Shown here piece by piece: positions 1 to 11,004 of a stretch of 64,000 bases of DNA. How positions within the stretch are numbered: position 1 is the first letter of the stretch; each line of letters begins with the position of its first letter. The stretch comes from Castor canadensis (taxonomy: Eukaryota > Chordata > Mammalia > Rodentia > Castoridae), in the NCBI RefSeq assembly GCF_047511655.1, contig NC_133389.1, positions 29,363,501 through 29,427,500 of the forward strand, given 5' to 3'. The position numbers were made by a program, and so were the translations under genes. Under the pieces are notes generated by a model, which saw only the letters and a program-made list of their open reading frames with translations, ran no database searches and was not told where the DNA came from.

Positions 1-479
1 AGGGCAGTCCCTGGTTGCCTAATACCTGGTCCTGGGGTGATCAGGGCAGGGAATAAATACTGGACCAGAATGTGAAAGCCCAAGGGAGGAGGGGGCCTAG
101 GCATTGCTCTGCATCTGTTGGGATGCACACAATAGGTATGCTCCTAGGCTCATGTGTTACTGTTTCTAGAGGCCCTGGGAGGGGCAGGCCTTCCAGGGTG
201 GGCAGGGGCCCTGGGCCCAAAGCCTTAGAGTCTGCAGCAGAGTCAGGGTATCCAGGACACCCCAAGCCTGAGCAGGACTTAGCATGAGCTCCATCCACAG
301 GGTAGCAGGAGGGATGTTTACTAAACTCAGCAGAAGGAAGTCACTGGAGCAGATGGTAGAGAAGCTGCCTGAGTTATTCATCCTTGACTCAGCTCTGCCA
401 TCATCCTGCTGAGGGACTGGAAGCCAGTGTCTGGCGTCCTGGGCCTCCCTGTGGCATCTGCTGGAAGCACTTGCCCTTT

Positions 480-610
480 AGTTGCAGAAGAAGGGCAACA
501 GCAGGAGTGAACATTTCTTGTACCTCCTGTGGGCTACTGCCTACCTGGAATGCTCACCAATGTCTTCTCTCTGTCACTCATGTACTGCACTGCCTTTGCT
601 GCTTTTATGG
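480..610 (+). repeat. Local direct repeat, copy A (paired with 1877-2010)
   Basis: About 130 bp that aligns colinearly with 1877-2010; both contain 'catttcttgtac' followed by 'tcctgtg' and 'ctactgc', then 'aatgctcac' and 'ctctgtcactca'. The 3' end runs into a MIR-like 'gaaactgaggctcagag' tail (613-635). The similarity reaches upstream of the part that MIR would explain. Confidence 0.6.
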
Positions 611-653
611 TTGAAGAAACTGAGGCTCAGAGAAGTGACAGACCTAACATGGC

Positions 654-985
654 TGTCTTAGTCCATTTGGGCTGCTATAACTGAATGCCATAGGCTGGGT
701 GGCTTATAAACAACAGAAGGTTATTTCTCATAGTCTTTTAGGCTACAAGTTCAAGATTCAGATGAGGGGGCCTACTTCCAGGTTCATAGACAACACTTTC
801 TTGCTGTATCTTCATGTGGTGGAAGGGGCAAGGGGTCTCTATCTCTCTCTCTCAGGCGTCTTTTGAAAGGGTGCTAATTCCATTCATGAGTGCTCTGCCC
901 ACCTCACCTCCCAAGATCCCACCTCCTTACTACCATTACACTGGGGGTTAGGATTTCAACATATGAATTTTGGGAGACACAGACA
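654..985 (-). mobile_element. MaLR-type LTR (MLT1/MST-like), antisense
   Basis: On the plus strand it opens with 'tccatttgggctgctataac' and 'ggcttataaacaacagaagg', continues with 'cttcatgtggtggaaggggc', and ends with 'ttaggatttcaacatatgaa'. This is the reverse complement of the well-known MLT1/MST LTR family. It is a diverged solo LTR with no internal region. Confidence 0.8.
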
Positions 986-1876
986 CAGCAGTGGCTAACA
1001 AGGGATGTGAGTCCAGCTTTAAAAACCTCTCCACCTAAGAGCATCTAACACACAGCACTGTTTGTCTGTTTGCCTTCACTGTTTGGAGTCATTCTCCTGC
1101 CTGGTTCGGGGTGTGAGTGATGTAGAAAGGAGGCAAGGTGGGATTGCTTTGTGGAGGAAATGGTAGGGCTGCTGGTCAGAGGGAAGATGGTACCCTAGTT
1201 CAAACAGTATTTTAAGGAGGAGACAGGGAGAAGTCACACAGCTGGCTTTTAGCCACACTCAAGATGTGTCCAAAAGTCTCCCAGCTCCGAGGACTTTGAT
1301 CTTCTAATTATCTCTGGCATCATTTGCATCTGGAGCTTTTCTTAGCAACAGCCTGGGATCGTGACTTCACCCAACCCAGTGGATTCCAAAGGCTTAGTGG
1401 CTCCTGGCTCTGGTTGCTGTCTGTGAGAAAACAGTAGACCTCACTTACCACTGTGTGACTGGAAAGCTATGTGAGTTAGAGCCAAGGTCATGGAGTTTTG
1501 TGGTCACCCCAGGCTGACCTCTTGTTCTTAGTTGTAGATGACAGAATCCACGTCAGCTAGTTGAAAGAGAAAGGGATTTATTAAGGGCACAGTTAGCTCA
1601 GAATCTTTGGGAAGACTGAAGAAGTGGGGCCATTATGAGAGCCACTGCCCGATGAAATCATTAAGGTACTGTCACTTCTGCAGTTTCCAAGAGCCACGCC
1701 AACTCTGCTGCATTCTGCACCAGCAAAACCATGCCTTGTGCCTTGCCATCTTTCTCAGATAACAGCTCAGAATAGGTTTCATGTGAACGCTTCTGATTGG
1801 TTGAAACTAAATTGTACCAAGAGACCTAGCTGCAAAGTAGCCTGGGAAATGTAGTCTTTAGCTTTCCAGTCTTTTT

Positions 1877-2010
1877 AGTTACAGGAAAAAGGGAGCAGTG
1901 GGAGTAATCATTTCTTGTACTTCCTGTGTGCTACTGCTTTCCCAGAAATGCTCACTAGTGTCACAACTCTGTCACTCACATACCACACCATCTTTGCAGC
2001 TTCTGTAGTG
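1877..2010 (+). repeat. Local direct repeat, copy B (paired with 480-610)
   Basis: Second copy of the diverged repeat described at 480-610. It lacks the MIR-like tail that follows copy A. The two copies lie about 1.4 kb apart with the LTR at 654-985 between them. Confidence 0.6.
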
Positions 2011-2132
2011 CAGAAGGTAGAGGGGTAACAGTGACATAGTCCCTGTGCTCGAGATGCTCACAGTTTGAAGGGACCACAGACATATAACCAGACTTAGAAC
2101 ACAGTGTTATTTGCTCTATTAAGAGAAATGTA

Positions 2133-2628
2133 GGCCGGACATGGTGGTTCACCTTAGCTATTTGGGAGGCAGAGATCGGGAGGATAGAGATTGGAGGCTG
2201 ACCCAGGCAAAAAGTTTGAAATACCCCATCTCAACCAATAGCTGGGTGCAGTGGTGTCCACCTGTCATCCCAAGCTACTTGAGAGGTTGACATGGTGAGG
2301 AGGATTGGAGTTCCAGGCCAAGCCAGGCAAAAAAAGTTTGTGAGACTCCATCTCAATGGGAAAAAGAGCTGGGCATAGTGGCAAGTGCCTGTCATCCTAG
2401 TTACTGCGGGAAGCATAAAATAGGAGAATCATAGTCCAGGCTGGCCTGGGCAAAAAGTGAGGTCCTATCTCCAAAATGACCAGAGCAAAAAGGGCTTGGA
2501 GGTGTGGCTCAAGCAGTAGTGCACCTGTCTAGAAAGCGTGAAGTCCTGATTTCAAATCCCAGTACTTGCAAAAAAGAGAGAAGGAAAGGAAGAGGGGAGG
2601 GAAGGAGACAGGGGAGGTCTAGGGGTAG
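2133..2628 (+). mobile_element. Composite SINE: three B1-like monomers plus tRNA/ID-like unit
   Basis: Three successive B1-like monomers begin near 2133, 2241 and 2368; each has a 'ggtggttcacc'/'gcagtggtgtccacctgtca'-type Pol III box A and an 'aggcaaaaag' end. They are followed by a tRNA/ID-like unit (about 2491-2570, 'ggtgtggctcaagcagtag' then 'ttcaaatcccagtac'). The A-rich tail grades into a GA-rich microsatellite up to about 2628. Orientation is plus. Confidence 0.8.
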
Positions 2629-2864
2629 GTGTCAGAGAATGCTTCCCAGAAGTGTGGGTACTTGAGCTGGGTACTGAAGGACCAATATGAGCTTGCCAGG
2701 AGAGAAAGACAGAGTAGTCCTGACAAGACGTAAGGAAAGTAGGAAGAAGAGACGTTTGACACTTTGGGGATCCTTAATTCCTAGTTCTTATGAACTCAGC
2801 CTGAATCCTTTTATGACGAAAGAACAAGGAACCAATTTATCTTGTAAATAGGAGCCACTTTGCT

Positions 2865-3060
2865 ATATAAAACATTTTAAAATTTAAAAAATATCTTTAA
2901 AAATTATTCTGATATTATATTACTTAAAATTAACAATTAGATTATAATAAAATTATTAAGAATAAAAATTTAAAATATAACTTTAAAAGTTTTAAAGTAA
3001 AACTTTATGAAATTATATTCTTGAAGATTATTTTAAAAACAACTTTTAATGTATTGGGTA
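2865..3060. repeat. AT-rich low-complexity tract
   Basis: Almost 200 bp made up nearly entirely of A and T, with repeated 'ttaaaatt' and 'aaattatt' motifs. No recognisable element; possibly the tail region of an old LINE. Confidence 0.7.
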
Positions 3061-3074
3061 AAATGTCTTAGGAT

Positions 3075-3172
3075 TTCTCTGGTTCTCTGCCTTTCTCCCT
3101 CTCTCTCTCTCTCTGTCTCTCTCTTTCTCTCTGACTCTCTGTCTCTGTCTGTCTGTCTCTCTCACTCTCTCT
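3075..3172. repeat. (CT)n microsatellite
   Basis: Imperfect CT/CTGT tract on the plus strand that ends exactly where an antisense tRNA-like SINE begins (3173). It therefore looks like an expanded SINE A-tail (GA-rich on the SINE's own strand). Confidence 0.85.
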
Positions 3173-3232
3173 CAGTGCTGGGGATGGAACCCAGGGCCTG
3201 TGCGTGCTAGGCAAGCGCTCTACCACCAAGAG
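3173..3232 (-). mobile_element. tRNA/ID-like SINE, antisense, short
   Basis: The plus strand reads 'cagtgctggggatggaaccc', then 'gctaggcaagcgctctacca', the reverse complement of the tRNA-derived ID-type SINE. The tail on its own strand is the GA microsatellite at 3075-3172. Confidence 0.8.
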
Positions 3233-3659
3233 CCGGTGTTTCGAGATTTCTGAAGCATGTGCACATGTGTTTGTGCACGTCGGCTTGGTGATTAGGGGTA
3301 CAAGTGTAGTAGTGACTGCTGCCATGTGTTGGGCCGTGCTCTGGGGATGCTGCATTTCCAGTCCTTGGGCCTGGCTCTGTATTAACCCTGGGCACCTCTC
3401 TCATTCTGCTTCTTGAGGACTACATGTCGTGAGGCCACTGACCCCACGTTTAGAGCGGAGAGCCCTGCTGGCCTCCTGATTTCTGGTTGAGGCTGCCTTG
3501 GGGTCCAACCCTCCCACTACATGCCAAACACCTTGAGAAAGAGAGAGGCTGTGAAGAGAGAGGCTGTGAGGACGGGGCCACCTGGCCTGTACCTCGGGAG
3601 GTGGCTCTTCATCCGTGGCTGTGGGAGACACCTGCTGTCCTTGAAGGCAAGCGAAGGCA

Positions 3660-3850
3660 AGAGCAGCCTTGAGTCAATACAGATCCACATCCCAGCTCTG
3701 CCACATGCCAGATGTGTGACTCTGGACAAGTCAGTTAACTCCCAGGACCTGCACAGGATGCTTGTGGTGATCACTCCCTTCACAGGCTAGTCAGAACGAT
3801 TAAAAGTCAATGCCTGTGGCCTGTATAAGGGCTCAGTAAATGTTGGGTGA
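3660..3850 (+). repeat. MIR SINE
   Basis: Contains 'cagctctgccacatgccaga', 'tgtgtgactctggacaagtc', and a distal 'gggctcagtaaatgttgg'. These are typical of the MIR core and tail in plus orientation. Confidence 0.75.
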
Positions 3851-3959
3851 TGTTGGTGTGGTTACTCTGAATAACACTGGCAGATGGACCTGTGATGACT
3901 GTGGGTGGCTGGAGCCAGCTGGTAATGGAAAGGGCTTGGGCTTCTCTGCAGTTGAACCT

Positions 3960-4070
3960 AGACCAAGCCCCAGTCCTGCCCTGCGCTGACAGTGTGACCT
4001 GGGCTCTGTCTGTTTAGACTCAGTTTTCTCAGCTGCCAAATGGGGAGAAAGAAACCTTAGTCTGAGGACA
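3960..4070 (+). repeat. MIR SINE fragment
   Basis: 'cagtgtgacctgggctctg' followed by 'actcagttttctcagctgcc' and 'aaatggggagaaagaaacc' matches the centre of MIR in plus orientation. Confidence 0.65.
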
Positions 4071-4541
4071 TCACAAGCACCAAGAGAACTGATGGGAACA
4101 GAAATGCTTTGTAAATAGAAAATGCAGTGGGAGTCTCAGCTCTGCACGTGGCTGTGTTTTAGGACATCTTCCCCAGTAGGGGAGGAAGGAGAAAAGGCAG
4201 GACAGGGTGGGTCAGCTGTGGGCTCATTGCCTCCTCCTAGGGCTGCTGCCTGCATGCCTCAGAGCTCCAGTTCTGACTTCAGGGCACAGAGCGTCCCTGT
4301 CCTGTCCCCTCCTTCATAGCCACACACTTGGAACCAAACCTTTTGCTCTTTGCTGAAGTGGGCTCTGTAAATGCTTACAGATGGGGCAGCAGGACGATCC
4401 CGTCAGGGCCTCTGCTGGGGTGGAGCTAGTTTACATCATTTGTTGGACTGAGACAGACTTCTTGGCCCAACAGGACTTTTGGCAGGCTCCTGAAAACCTG
4501 GCTGGCTTCTCTATGTAACCGCTGTCCCTGTTGATTCTCAG

Positions 4542-4634
4542 GTACTTTGAATTTTACGAGGGGCCTTTTGACTATAACTCCACCCGATGCCTGGAGCTGA
4601 GACACGAGATCCTGGAGGTGAAGGTGCTGTCTAT
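4542..4634 (+). CDS. ST8SIA5: ST8SIA5 coding exon 2 (residues 45-75)
   Basis: Exon between acceptor ttctcag and donor gtgagt. Its first base completes the codon of residue 44 and its last two bases start Met75. It encodes the start of the lumenal stem just beyond the membrane anchor (YFEFYEGPFDYNSTRCLELR...), including an N-glycosylation sequon at Asn56 (NST) and Cys60. The stem holds the catalytic domain away from the Golgi membrane. The translation matches mammalian ST8SIA5 nearly residue for residue. 93 bp. Confidence 0.95.
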
Positions 4635-4969
4635 GTGAGTGTGGCCCGACTGCGCAGGGGCGCAGGTGCATGTGGAGGTGGAGTGGGCCCAGGAAACAAT
4701 GGAGCTCTGTCTCATGGAGGGAAAGTAGGTCTCCTTCCTCTGGCCCCGGCATCAGAAAGCCCTGGAGGCTATGTTATGACAAAAGGCCAGGTTTGCAAGG
4801 TCACCTCTGATGACTTGGGTGTTAAAGTCCCCAGCTCAGTTACTGACCTCCTTGATTATCATTGCTCAGCTCCCCTCATGTAGAAATTAAAGAGGGCACC
4901 GGAGAGCCTGACCTGAAATTCAGTACTTTGCACCACAGTGTTAAGCGTTGCCCTCTTGCTATAGTCTTT

Positions 4970-5310
4970 CAAAGTTTTAAACACCTGAGATAATCAACTC
5001 CTAAAGAGAAAAGGCTTATTTTGGCTCACGGTTTTGGGAGTTTTCAACCCAGTGTCTGTTGGATTAGACTTGTGGTGAGGCAGCCTGTCACAGCGGGGAG
5101 TGTGGGAAGGAGCAAAACCTCTCACTTCAAGGCCAGGATGTGAAATGAGCAAGAGGAAGAGACCAGGTTCCTCTAACCCCTTCAAGGTCAGGCTCCCAAT
5201 GACCTGGAGACCTCCCACTAGGCCTCATCTCTTAAAGGTTCCACAATATTCTAATAGCACCACTGTGGGGAATAGCCCTTCAACTCATGGGGGACATTTA
5301 AGATTCACAC
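4970..5310 (-). mobile_element. MaLR-type LTR (MT/ORR1-like), antisense
   Basis: The plus strand carries 'cctgagataatcaactcc', 'cttattttggctcacggttt', 'cctcccactaggcctcatct', 'ggttccacaatattctaata' and 'gggggacatttaagattcac'. These are hallmarks of this rodent-rich LTR family read backwards. The 61281-61700 element belongs to the same family. Confidence 0.75.
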
Positions 5311-6377
5311 TACAGCAGACTCTATAGGCTTAGCTGCTGCTGGAAAGCAGCAAGAGTGAGGCCAAAAGTCCAGCTGGGATTAACCACATTGGTATGAGCC
5401 CCCAGTGGTCTGTGAAACCCCCTCTAGAGATGAACACATGAGGCAGCCCACCTCCCGTACAGCCCACCCAGCCACATGCAGACTACAGACCACACACACT
5501 GGCCTCAGCCCTCAGGGAGCTTACAGCCCATTGGAGGAGAGAGATATGAGCAACCTAAGAAGACAGGGTGATTGGGAACTTGACCTAGGCTGGGTGAGGA
5601 GGGGCTTGCTAGACAAGATTCCCAGAGGAAGGGACAGTGGCGCTCCGGTCTACAGAGTAACAAACATTAACTAGGCCAGGAGGATCCCAGATGGAACAGT
5701 TTGTCCAAGGCCCTGGGCCAGGAGGGAGCCCGCTGTGTCCGGGCTCTGAAGGACTAGAGCAGCTTGAAGGCCAGCGTGAGCGGAAGCTCTGCCACAAGAG
5801 GGACCTCAGCGCAGACCCGAGTCTGGATTTTGTCTTTTTCTGAGGACTGTGGGAACCCAGGGCAGGGCACAGGAGTGTTATCTGTTTAGTGTTTTAAACA
5901 CTGCTGAGGGGTTAGGATTTAGTGACAAAGCCCACGCCAACCTCAGTTGGGAGCCAAATTCAGAAGCTTGTAAGCAGAGAGCCTCTGTCTTTTCTCAGAA
6001 GTCAAATATTTCAGGTCCTACATGCTTGACTAGAAATCCAGCATACTCTCCTGAGAGCATTTTCAAAGAATTTTTAAAACTAGAAAACATACAGTTTATT
6101 TATGGTTACTTCAAGGTCTTAATAGGAAGAGTTAAGAAACCCCATAAACTAGTCATCCTTCTTGGCGACTTCCCATCCCTCTCTCCATGGATTTTCTTTC
6201 TTTCCTTTTTTTCTGTTTTAGTTGAACAAGCTAGGTTTATTATTCCTGGAAAAGAGGCAAAACACATCCAAAGGAATCATGGGACATCTTAATAAATGTG
6301 TCAGAAAAACCTATTATAGGATCTAGGCTTTCTTAGGTGATGGATTTTCTATATGTTGGTGTTGGTCCCTGCTTTGG

Positions 6378-6715
6378 TTTTCTAGGGCCACTGTGATAAA
6401 GTCCCAGTACACACTTATTTCCTCACAGTTCTGGAGAATGGAAGCTGAGAGCAGGGTGTCTGCCAGGTGGATTTGTTCTGGGGCCTCTCTCCTTGGCTTG
6501 TGATGGCTACGTTCTTGCTGGGCCCTCACATGGCTACCCCTTGGTCTGTGCCTTGTGTCCAATCTCTTCCTTTTGTAAGGACACCAGTCATATTGAATTA
6601 TTGTTTACCCCAATGGCTTCATTTTACCTTAATTACCTGTTCAAAGGTTTTTTTTTTTTTTTTAAATGCAACCACACTTTGAGATCCTGGGGATTAGAAC
6701 TTCAACATACAGCCA
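6378..6715 (-). mobile_element. MaLR/MER-type LTR, antisense, interrupted by poly(T)
   Basis: 'gggccactgtgataaagtcc', 'cctcacagttctggagaatg', 'gtgtccaatctcttcctttt' and, beyond a 15-17 base T run near 6649, 'gattagaacttcaacataca' match the antisense MLT/MST-like LTR layout. Confidence 0.65.
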
Positions 6716-8077
6716 TCCCAGCTGATAACCTCAGGCGTATCTGGGCCTTCATGGCCTGCCTCTTACATGGTATCTGCCTTCTCTCAAGCCCTGAGAGGCA
6801 AGGCCAGGTACTTATGGGGCACCAGGATGTATGCCTGAGGAATGCTGAGGCACAGCCAACCCACTGCCTCCTTTTCTGAGCCCCTAAGCCAAGGGCCTGT
6901 GGGTCTTCCAGGGATGAAATCAGAGAGCCCCAGAGGACAGCTTCTGGTCTGAGTGGACCTGATATCATCTAGGGACCTGCCAGCTTCCCTGTGCTCCAGC
7001 TCAGAGTCATGACCTGGACTCATGATGTGACTGGCCCTGAGAAAAGGTCAGATCTCTGTCTGTGGATGGAGGTCGCTGGATGGATGTGCTCATGTCCCTT
7101 TAGGCGCACAGAATGTCAGCTGGTGCTCTGTCTGAGGAAACAGGGAGGCGTGTGATTCATCTGAGAATCATTTTGATCCAAAATTGCTCAAATCAATGGT
7201 TAAAATCAGTCAGCCAGAAAATTCCCACATGGCAAATGCCTCGCTCCCTGACAATGTCAGATTTATGAGGAATTATTCTGTGATGATTTGTTCTGACAAT
7301 GCATTGTTGCGATTCTTGTTAAAATTATTTATTTGTGATTTTAGACATTCTAGGGCCTCTATTTTTAAATAAAAATCTTTAGTTACTGCTTATGCTCACA
7401 CCCTGATGGGGGTGGTGCCTGAGAACTTCATGGCTGGGCTCCCCCAGAGCCCCTTCTCTACTTTTCTGGGGCTGGGAACTTGGTTATGCCAAGCCCAGCA
7501 ATGAGACCAGGAGAGAATCTGGGAGCCACGGCTGCTGGGCAGACACCTACTGTCTGGGCTGGGAGGCTCTTTGTGCCTTGGAAGCTGAGTTCTGGGACAG
7601 TGTTCACATATCTGTGACCTCTGCCAGGCCAGGGCTCCTTGAGGGCTCAGGTATCTCTGAGTCTGGCCCTGCACAAGTCAGGATGCACTTGTGCAATGAA
7701 TGAGTGAGCAGAGGAAATGGGTCAGACTTGGTTGCAAACAAAGGAAGCCATAAAAGAAAAGGGGGGGGTGGCACAAAGAAGGGCAATGAGAAGGTCATTG
7801 TCATCTCATGTGATCACCACCTCTTGCACATGCAAAATCAAGTATATCACAAAAGCTTGTAATAATAAAAAGCCAGTCCCCTGCTCCATGTCTGCTCGTG
7901 CTAGCTCAACTCCTTTTGCTTCCTGGTTATTTCTTCGGGTAATTACCTCCATCCCTCTTAGTAATATGCACATGCTGCTGTGTCTCGGCTCACCACTTTC
8001 CCCACGTAGGTGAGGATTTGGTTCCCTTACACCAGGTCCACCCTCCTCCCTACGTTTCCCCAGTTGAAGGGTGCTAT

Positions 8078-8640
8078 GATTTTCATGTGGTTTGCCCTGC
8101 TGAGGGATCATGTGCTGGAGGCTTGGCCCCAGTATCCATGTTGAGTCAGTGGGACCTTTAAGGGGAAGTCTAGTGGAAGGCCCTTAGGTCACTGGAGACA
8201 TTCTCGTTGGAAGAGATTGAAGCCAGTCTTGTGGAGTGAGTTAATTCCTTCGAGAGTAGGTTATTACACAAGACTAAGCCTGACTCCTGAGTCTCTCTGG
8301 CTTCCTGTCTTGTTACGTGATCTCTTCTGATGTGGCCATTTCTCTTTCTGATTCTCTGCCATGTTGTGGTGTAGTTAAGGGAACCCTCATCAGAGGCTGA
8401 ACCGGTGGGACCACCTGATCTTGAACTTTCAGCCTTCAAAACTGTGAGCTATGGAGGGGGTGAAACTAATTAAGATGCATTGTAAGCACATATGTCAATG
8501 TCACAATGAAACCCCCTGTACAACTAATATTTGCTAATAAATAAATAAATATATAAAACAAATCTGTGAGCTAAATAAACCTCTTTTCTTTATCAGTACT
8601 CAACCTTGAGTATTTTGTTATAGCAATAGAACACAGTCTA
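8078..8640 (+). mobile_element. MaLR-type LTR carrying a nested 111-bp insertion
   Basis: The LTR runs in plus orientation: 'ctatgattttcatgtggttt', 'gaggcttggccccagtatcc', 'gtgatctcttctgatgtggc', 'actttcagccttcaaaactg', 'taaataaacctcttttcttt', 'gttatagcaatagaacacag'. The A+T-rich end carries the LTR's own polyadenylation-type signal, aataaa, at 8575-8580. The nested insertion at 8452-8562 splits it. Confidence 0.75.
8452..8562 (+). mobile_element. Short retroposed insert with 9-bp target-site duplication
   Basis: The 9-bp sequence ctgtgagct occurs at 8443-8451 and again at 8563-8571. Removing the 111 bp between restores a continuous LTR. The insert ends in an (ATAA)n/A-rich tail. Its body includes 'gcattgtaagcacatatg' and 'caatgaaaccccctgtac', which I take to be an L1 3' end; that family call is uncertain. 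Confidence 0.7.
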
Positions 8641-9596
8641 ATACAAGATGTGTTGCTAGTTTAGTTCCTCTATAGATAGATTACCTAAGTCACATATTTC
8701 TCCTTCTACAAACTATAGACAGTGTCTCTAGCTGCTACACCTTGTAAGATAAGGCGTTAAATTTATTCCTGCTTTTCAGTTCCTCTTCCAGCCTGTGATC
8801 AGTCATCCATGAGTTCACATCTTAAACATCAAGGCTAGTAATATTTACATTTTATTTTTAACCACAATGAACCTTTTCAGGACTTTCTTTAGGACTGACT
8901 TTAAAATTTGAGGACCAGTAGAGAATGTTTTCCATTATTGGGACAATTTTTGCTCACCAAAGGCCAGGGAGGCACACTGGTTCCATCTCCTTTCTTGACC
9001 GCCCCCCTATGCCCCCTGGCGCTTTTAGCCGTCTTGTATCCCCTTCATCTCTATTGTGCCCTATTTTTTCTCACTGTCTCCCCAACCTTCAGGGCATTGC
9101 TTCAGGACCTTCCTTCATCCTCTTGTGCCAACTTGGACGAGAGGCTTCTATGGAAGTTGAAACTGTCCAGGAATGTCCCTTCTCTACTGTTTCAGGTTGA
9201 ATGCCCCTTTGCTTAGGACTCAGCAGCAGATTCTTTCTTGTTTGCTTCTTTTTTACTTCTACCTGTCCTCAAGTAAAGTCCCAGGAAGCAAGGAGTCGTT
9301 CTGTGTCCAAATGATTTAATTTTTTCCTATTCTTGATGATTGATTGGTCTGTTGGGTTGGTGGCTAATGACTGGTTTGGTAGGTGTTATTTTAGGTGAAC
9401 ATAACTTCTGCACCATCTTCCAGCATCAGGGCTACATGGGAAGCATGAGGGTATTTGTTCCTTTCGAGATGATCTGGTTTTGTTTGCTTGTTTTTTGCTT
9501 TTTTTCTGATCAGAGTGCTTCTGAAATGTCCCACTGGTGTGCCTCAGTGCCCAGTGGGACCTCTTAATTTGGAGCTCATGTCCAAACTCTTGAACT

Positions 9597-9862
9597 TTCT
9601 CTCGAATCTCTCTTCCTTCTCTCTCTCCTCCCTTCCTTCCTCCCTTCTCTCCTTCCTCCCTTCCTTCCTCCTTTCTCTCCTTTCTCCCTCCCTTCTCTCC
9701 TTCCTCCCTCCCTTCTCTCCTTCCTCCCTCCCTTCTCTCCTTCCTCCCTCCCTTCTCTCCTTCCTCCCTCCCTTCTCTCCTTCCTTCCTTCCTTCCTCCC
9801 TTCTCTCCTTTCTCCCTCCATTCTCTCCTTCCTTTCCACTCTTCTCTCCTTGCTTCCTTCCT
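9597..9862. repeat. (CT)/(CCTT)n pyrimidine tract
   Basis: About 265 bp of almost pure pyrimidine on the plus strand with a higher-order repeat of roughly 20 bp (ccttcctccctcccttctct, repeated several times around 9687-9785). It runs directly into the T-run of an antisense SINE. Long open frames on both strands here (Ser/Leu/Pro-rich and Arg/Glu/Gly/Lys-rich) only reflect the repeat. Confidence 0.9.
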
Positions 9863-9945
9863 TTTTTTTGCAGTACTCGGGATTGAACTCAGGGCCTTGT
9901 ACTTGCTAAGCAGGTGCTCTGCTGCTTGAGCCACTCTGCCAGCCT
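9863..9945 (-). mobile_element. tRNA/ID-like SINE, antisense
   Basis: T-run, then 'cagtactcgggattgaactc', 'gctaagcaggtgctctgctg' and 'gagccactctgccagcct'. Its tail on the minus strand is the long GGAA/GA tract at 9597-9862. Confidence 0.85.
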
Positions 9946-10809
9946 GTCTCAAATCTCTTGATATGGTATTTCCTCCTCTTTATTGCTCTCTGTTCCTTTT
10001 CCTAGAGCACCTAGCAGTCATGCCTTGCATCTTCTGCATCGTTCCTGCAGCACTCAGATCATGAATCATTTAGTTTCTCACTCTTTGCCCTTTGCTTCTG
10101 CATTTTGGCCAAATTCCTCAACGTCACCTTCCAGCTCTTCTAGTGAACTCTTGCCCCAGAGCCTTTTCTGTGTTCTCAGAGCAACCAATTCTTATTTCTA
10201 AGGATGTAGTGTTGACCTGAAAATCTCTGGGGACACTAAAAATAGTTTTTCAGACTTTTGTTCTTCTTAGTTTTCCTGTGGTCATTTTTTCTGTTGGTTA
10301 TCTTGGCCTGTCTCCTTTTAGGGGGACCAGGTGATCCTGGCTTGCCTATTCAAGTTTAAACTGAATACAATTAAAAGCTGGTGTGTGCTCTGTGTCTGAC
10401 GTTGTTAGGCTGCTGCTCACCTTTTTTGCTGCTAGAATGCTCAGGTCTTTCAACTGGGAATATCAGTTTTTCGAGAAGAATGGACAATCTGATTTATCTC
10501 TCCTCTCCCTTGCTGGACATGATATTTGACTGGTGCAGGTGGTAGAATGAACTTGATGGTTCTTACAGGCTCGAAAGTGATTCTCATTTTCACGGCCATG
10601 CCCCCTCCCCCCCCCCCTGCTTTTGAACTTTTCCTCTGGGCAGTCTCATCCTATCCTTGTGCCCCACCCTCGCCACCACCACTTCTACTGAGATGCCCTC
10701 CTGTCCTCCTATTCATCTAATAGGTTTATGCCATTTTTATTCTTCTTGTGGAGTATTGGTGATGCCTTGGGAGAAAGGTGAGAAGAGCTGGGGTCAACTC
10801 TGCATCTTT

Positions 10810-11004
10810 TTTTTTTTTTAAAGTGTAATGTGGGAGAGTTTAATGAGACAAAAAAGTGTAAAGTGGGAAAGTAGAGCCTTCAGAGTTGGAGTAGGTTCCC
10901 AAGAGAAGGTGCCCTCCCCTTTTTTTGCGTTACTGGGGGTTTGAACTCAGATCCTCATGCTTGCTAAGCAGGAACTCTTACTGCTTGAGTTACTCTGCCA
11001 GCCC
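10810..11004 (-). mobile_element. tRNA/ID-like SINE plus about 100 bp of extra 3' sequence, one insertion with 16-bp TSD
   Basis: The target duplication tcaactctgcatcttt (10794-10809) recurs as tcaactctgcagcttt (11005-11020), one mismatch. Read on the minus strand, the insert starts with a complete ID-like SINE head at 11004, reaches the SINE's A-run near 10926, continues through about 90 bp of non-SINE sequence, and finishes with an ATTAAA signal (near 10840) and a second poly(A) run that abuts the duplication. The duplication encloses both parts, so they arrived together. Confidence 0.7.

Larger units (their letters stand above)
1..4541 (+). other. ST8SIA5: ST8SIA5 intron 1 (3' part)
   Basis: No coding sequence recognised. 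It contains a diverged direct repeat (480-610 and 1877-2010), an antisense MaLR-type LTR (654-985), a four-unit composite SINE (2133-2570) with a purine-rich tail, a very AT-rich stretch (about 2865-3060), a CT microsatellite abutting an antisense tRNA-like SINE (3075-3232) and two MIR copies (3660-3850, 3960-4070). The intron ends with the acceptor ttctcag at 4535-4541. Confidence 0.9.

Noticed and set aside
5849-6292. 147-codon plus-strand open frame in ST8SIA5 intron 2
   Set aside because: No domain, no splice or promoter context, composition like random intron.
9009-9022. atgccccctggcgc as a minus-strand CTCF site
   Set aside because: Only about 11 of 14 core positions fit.
9386-9952. 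188-codon minus-strand open frame rich in Arg/Glu/Gly/Lys, and its plus-strand Ser/Leu/Pro partner
   Set aside because: Both are translations of the CT/CCTT microsatellite and an adjoining SINE; no real coding signal.
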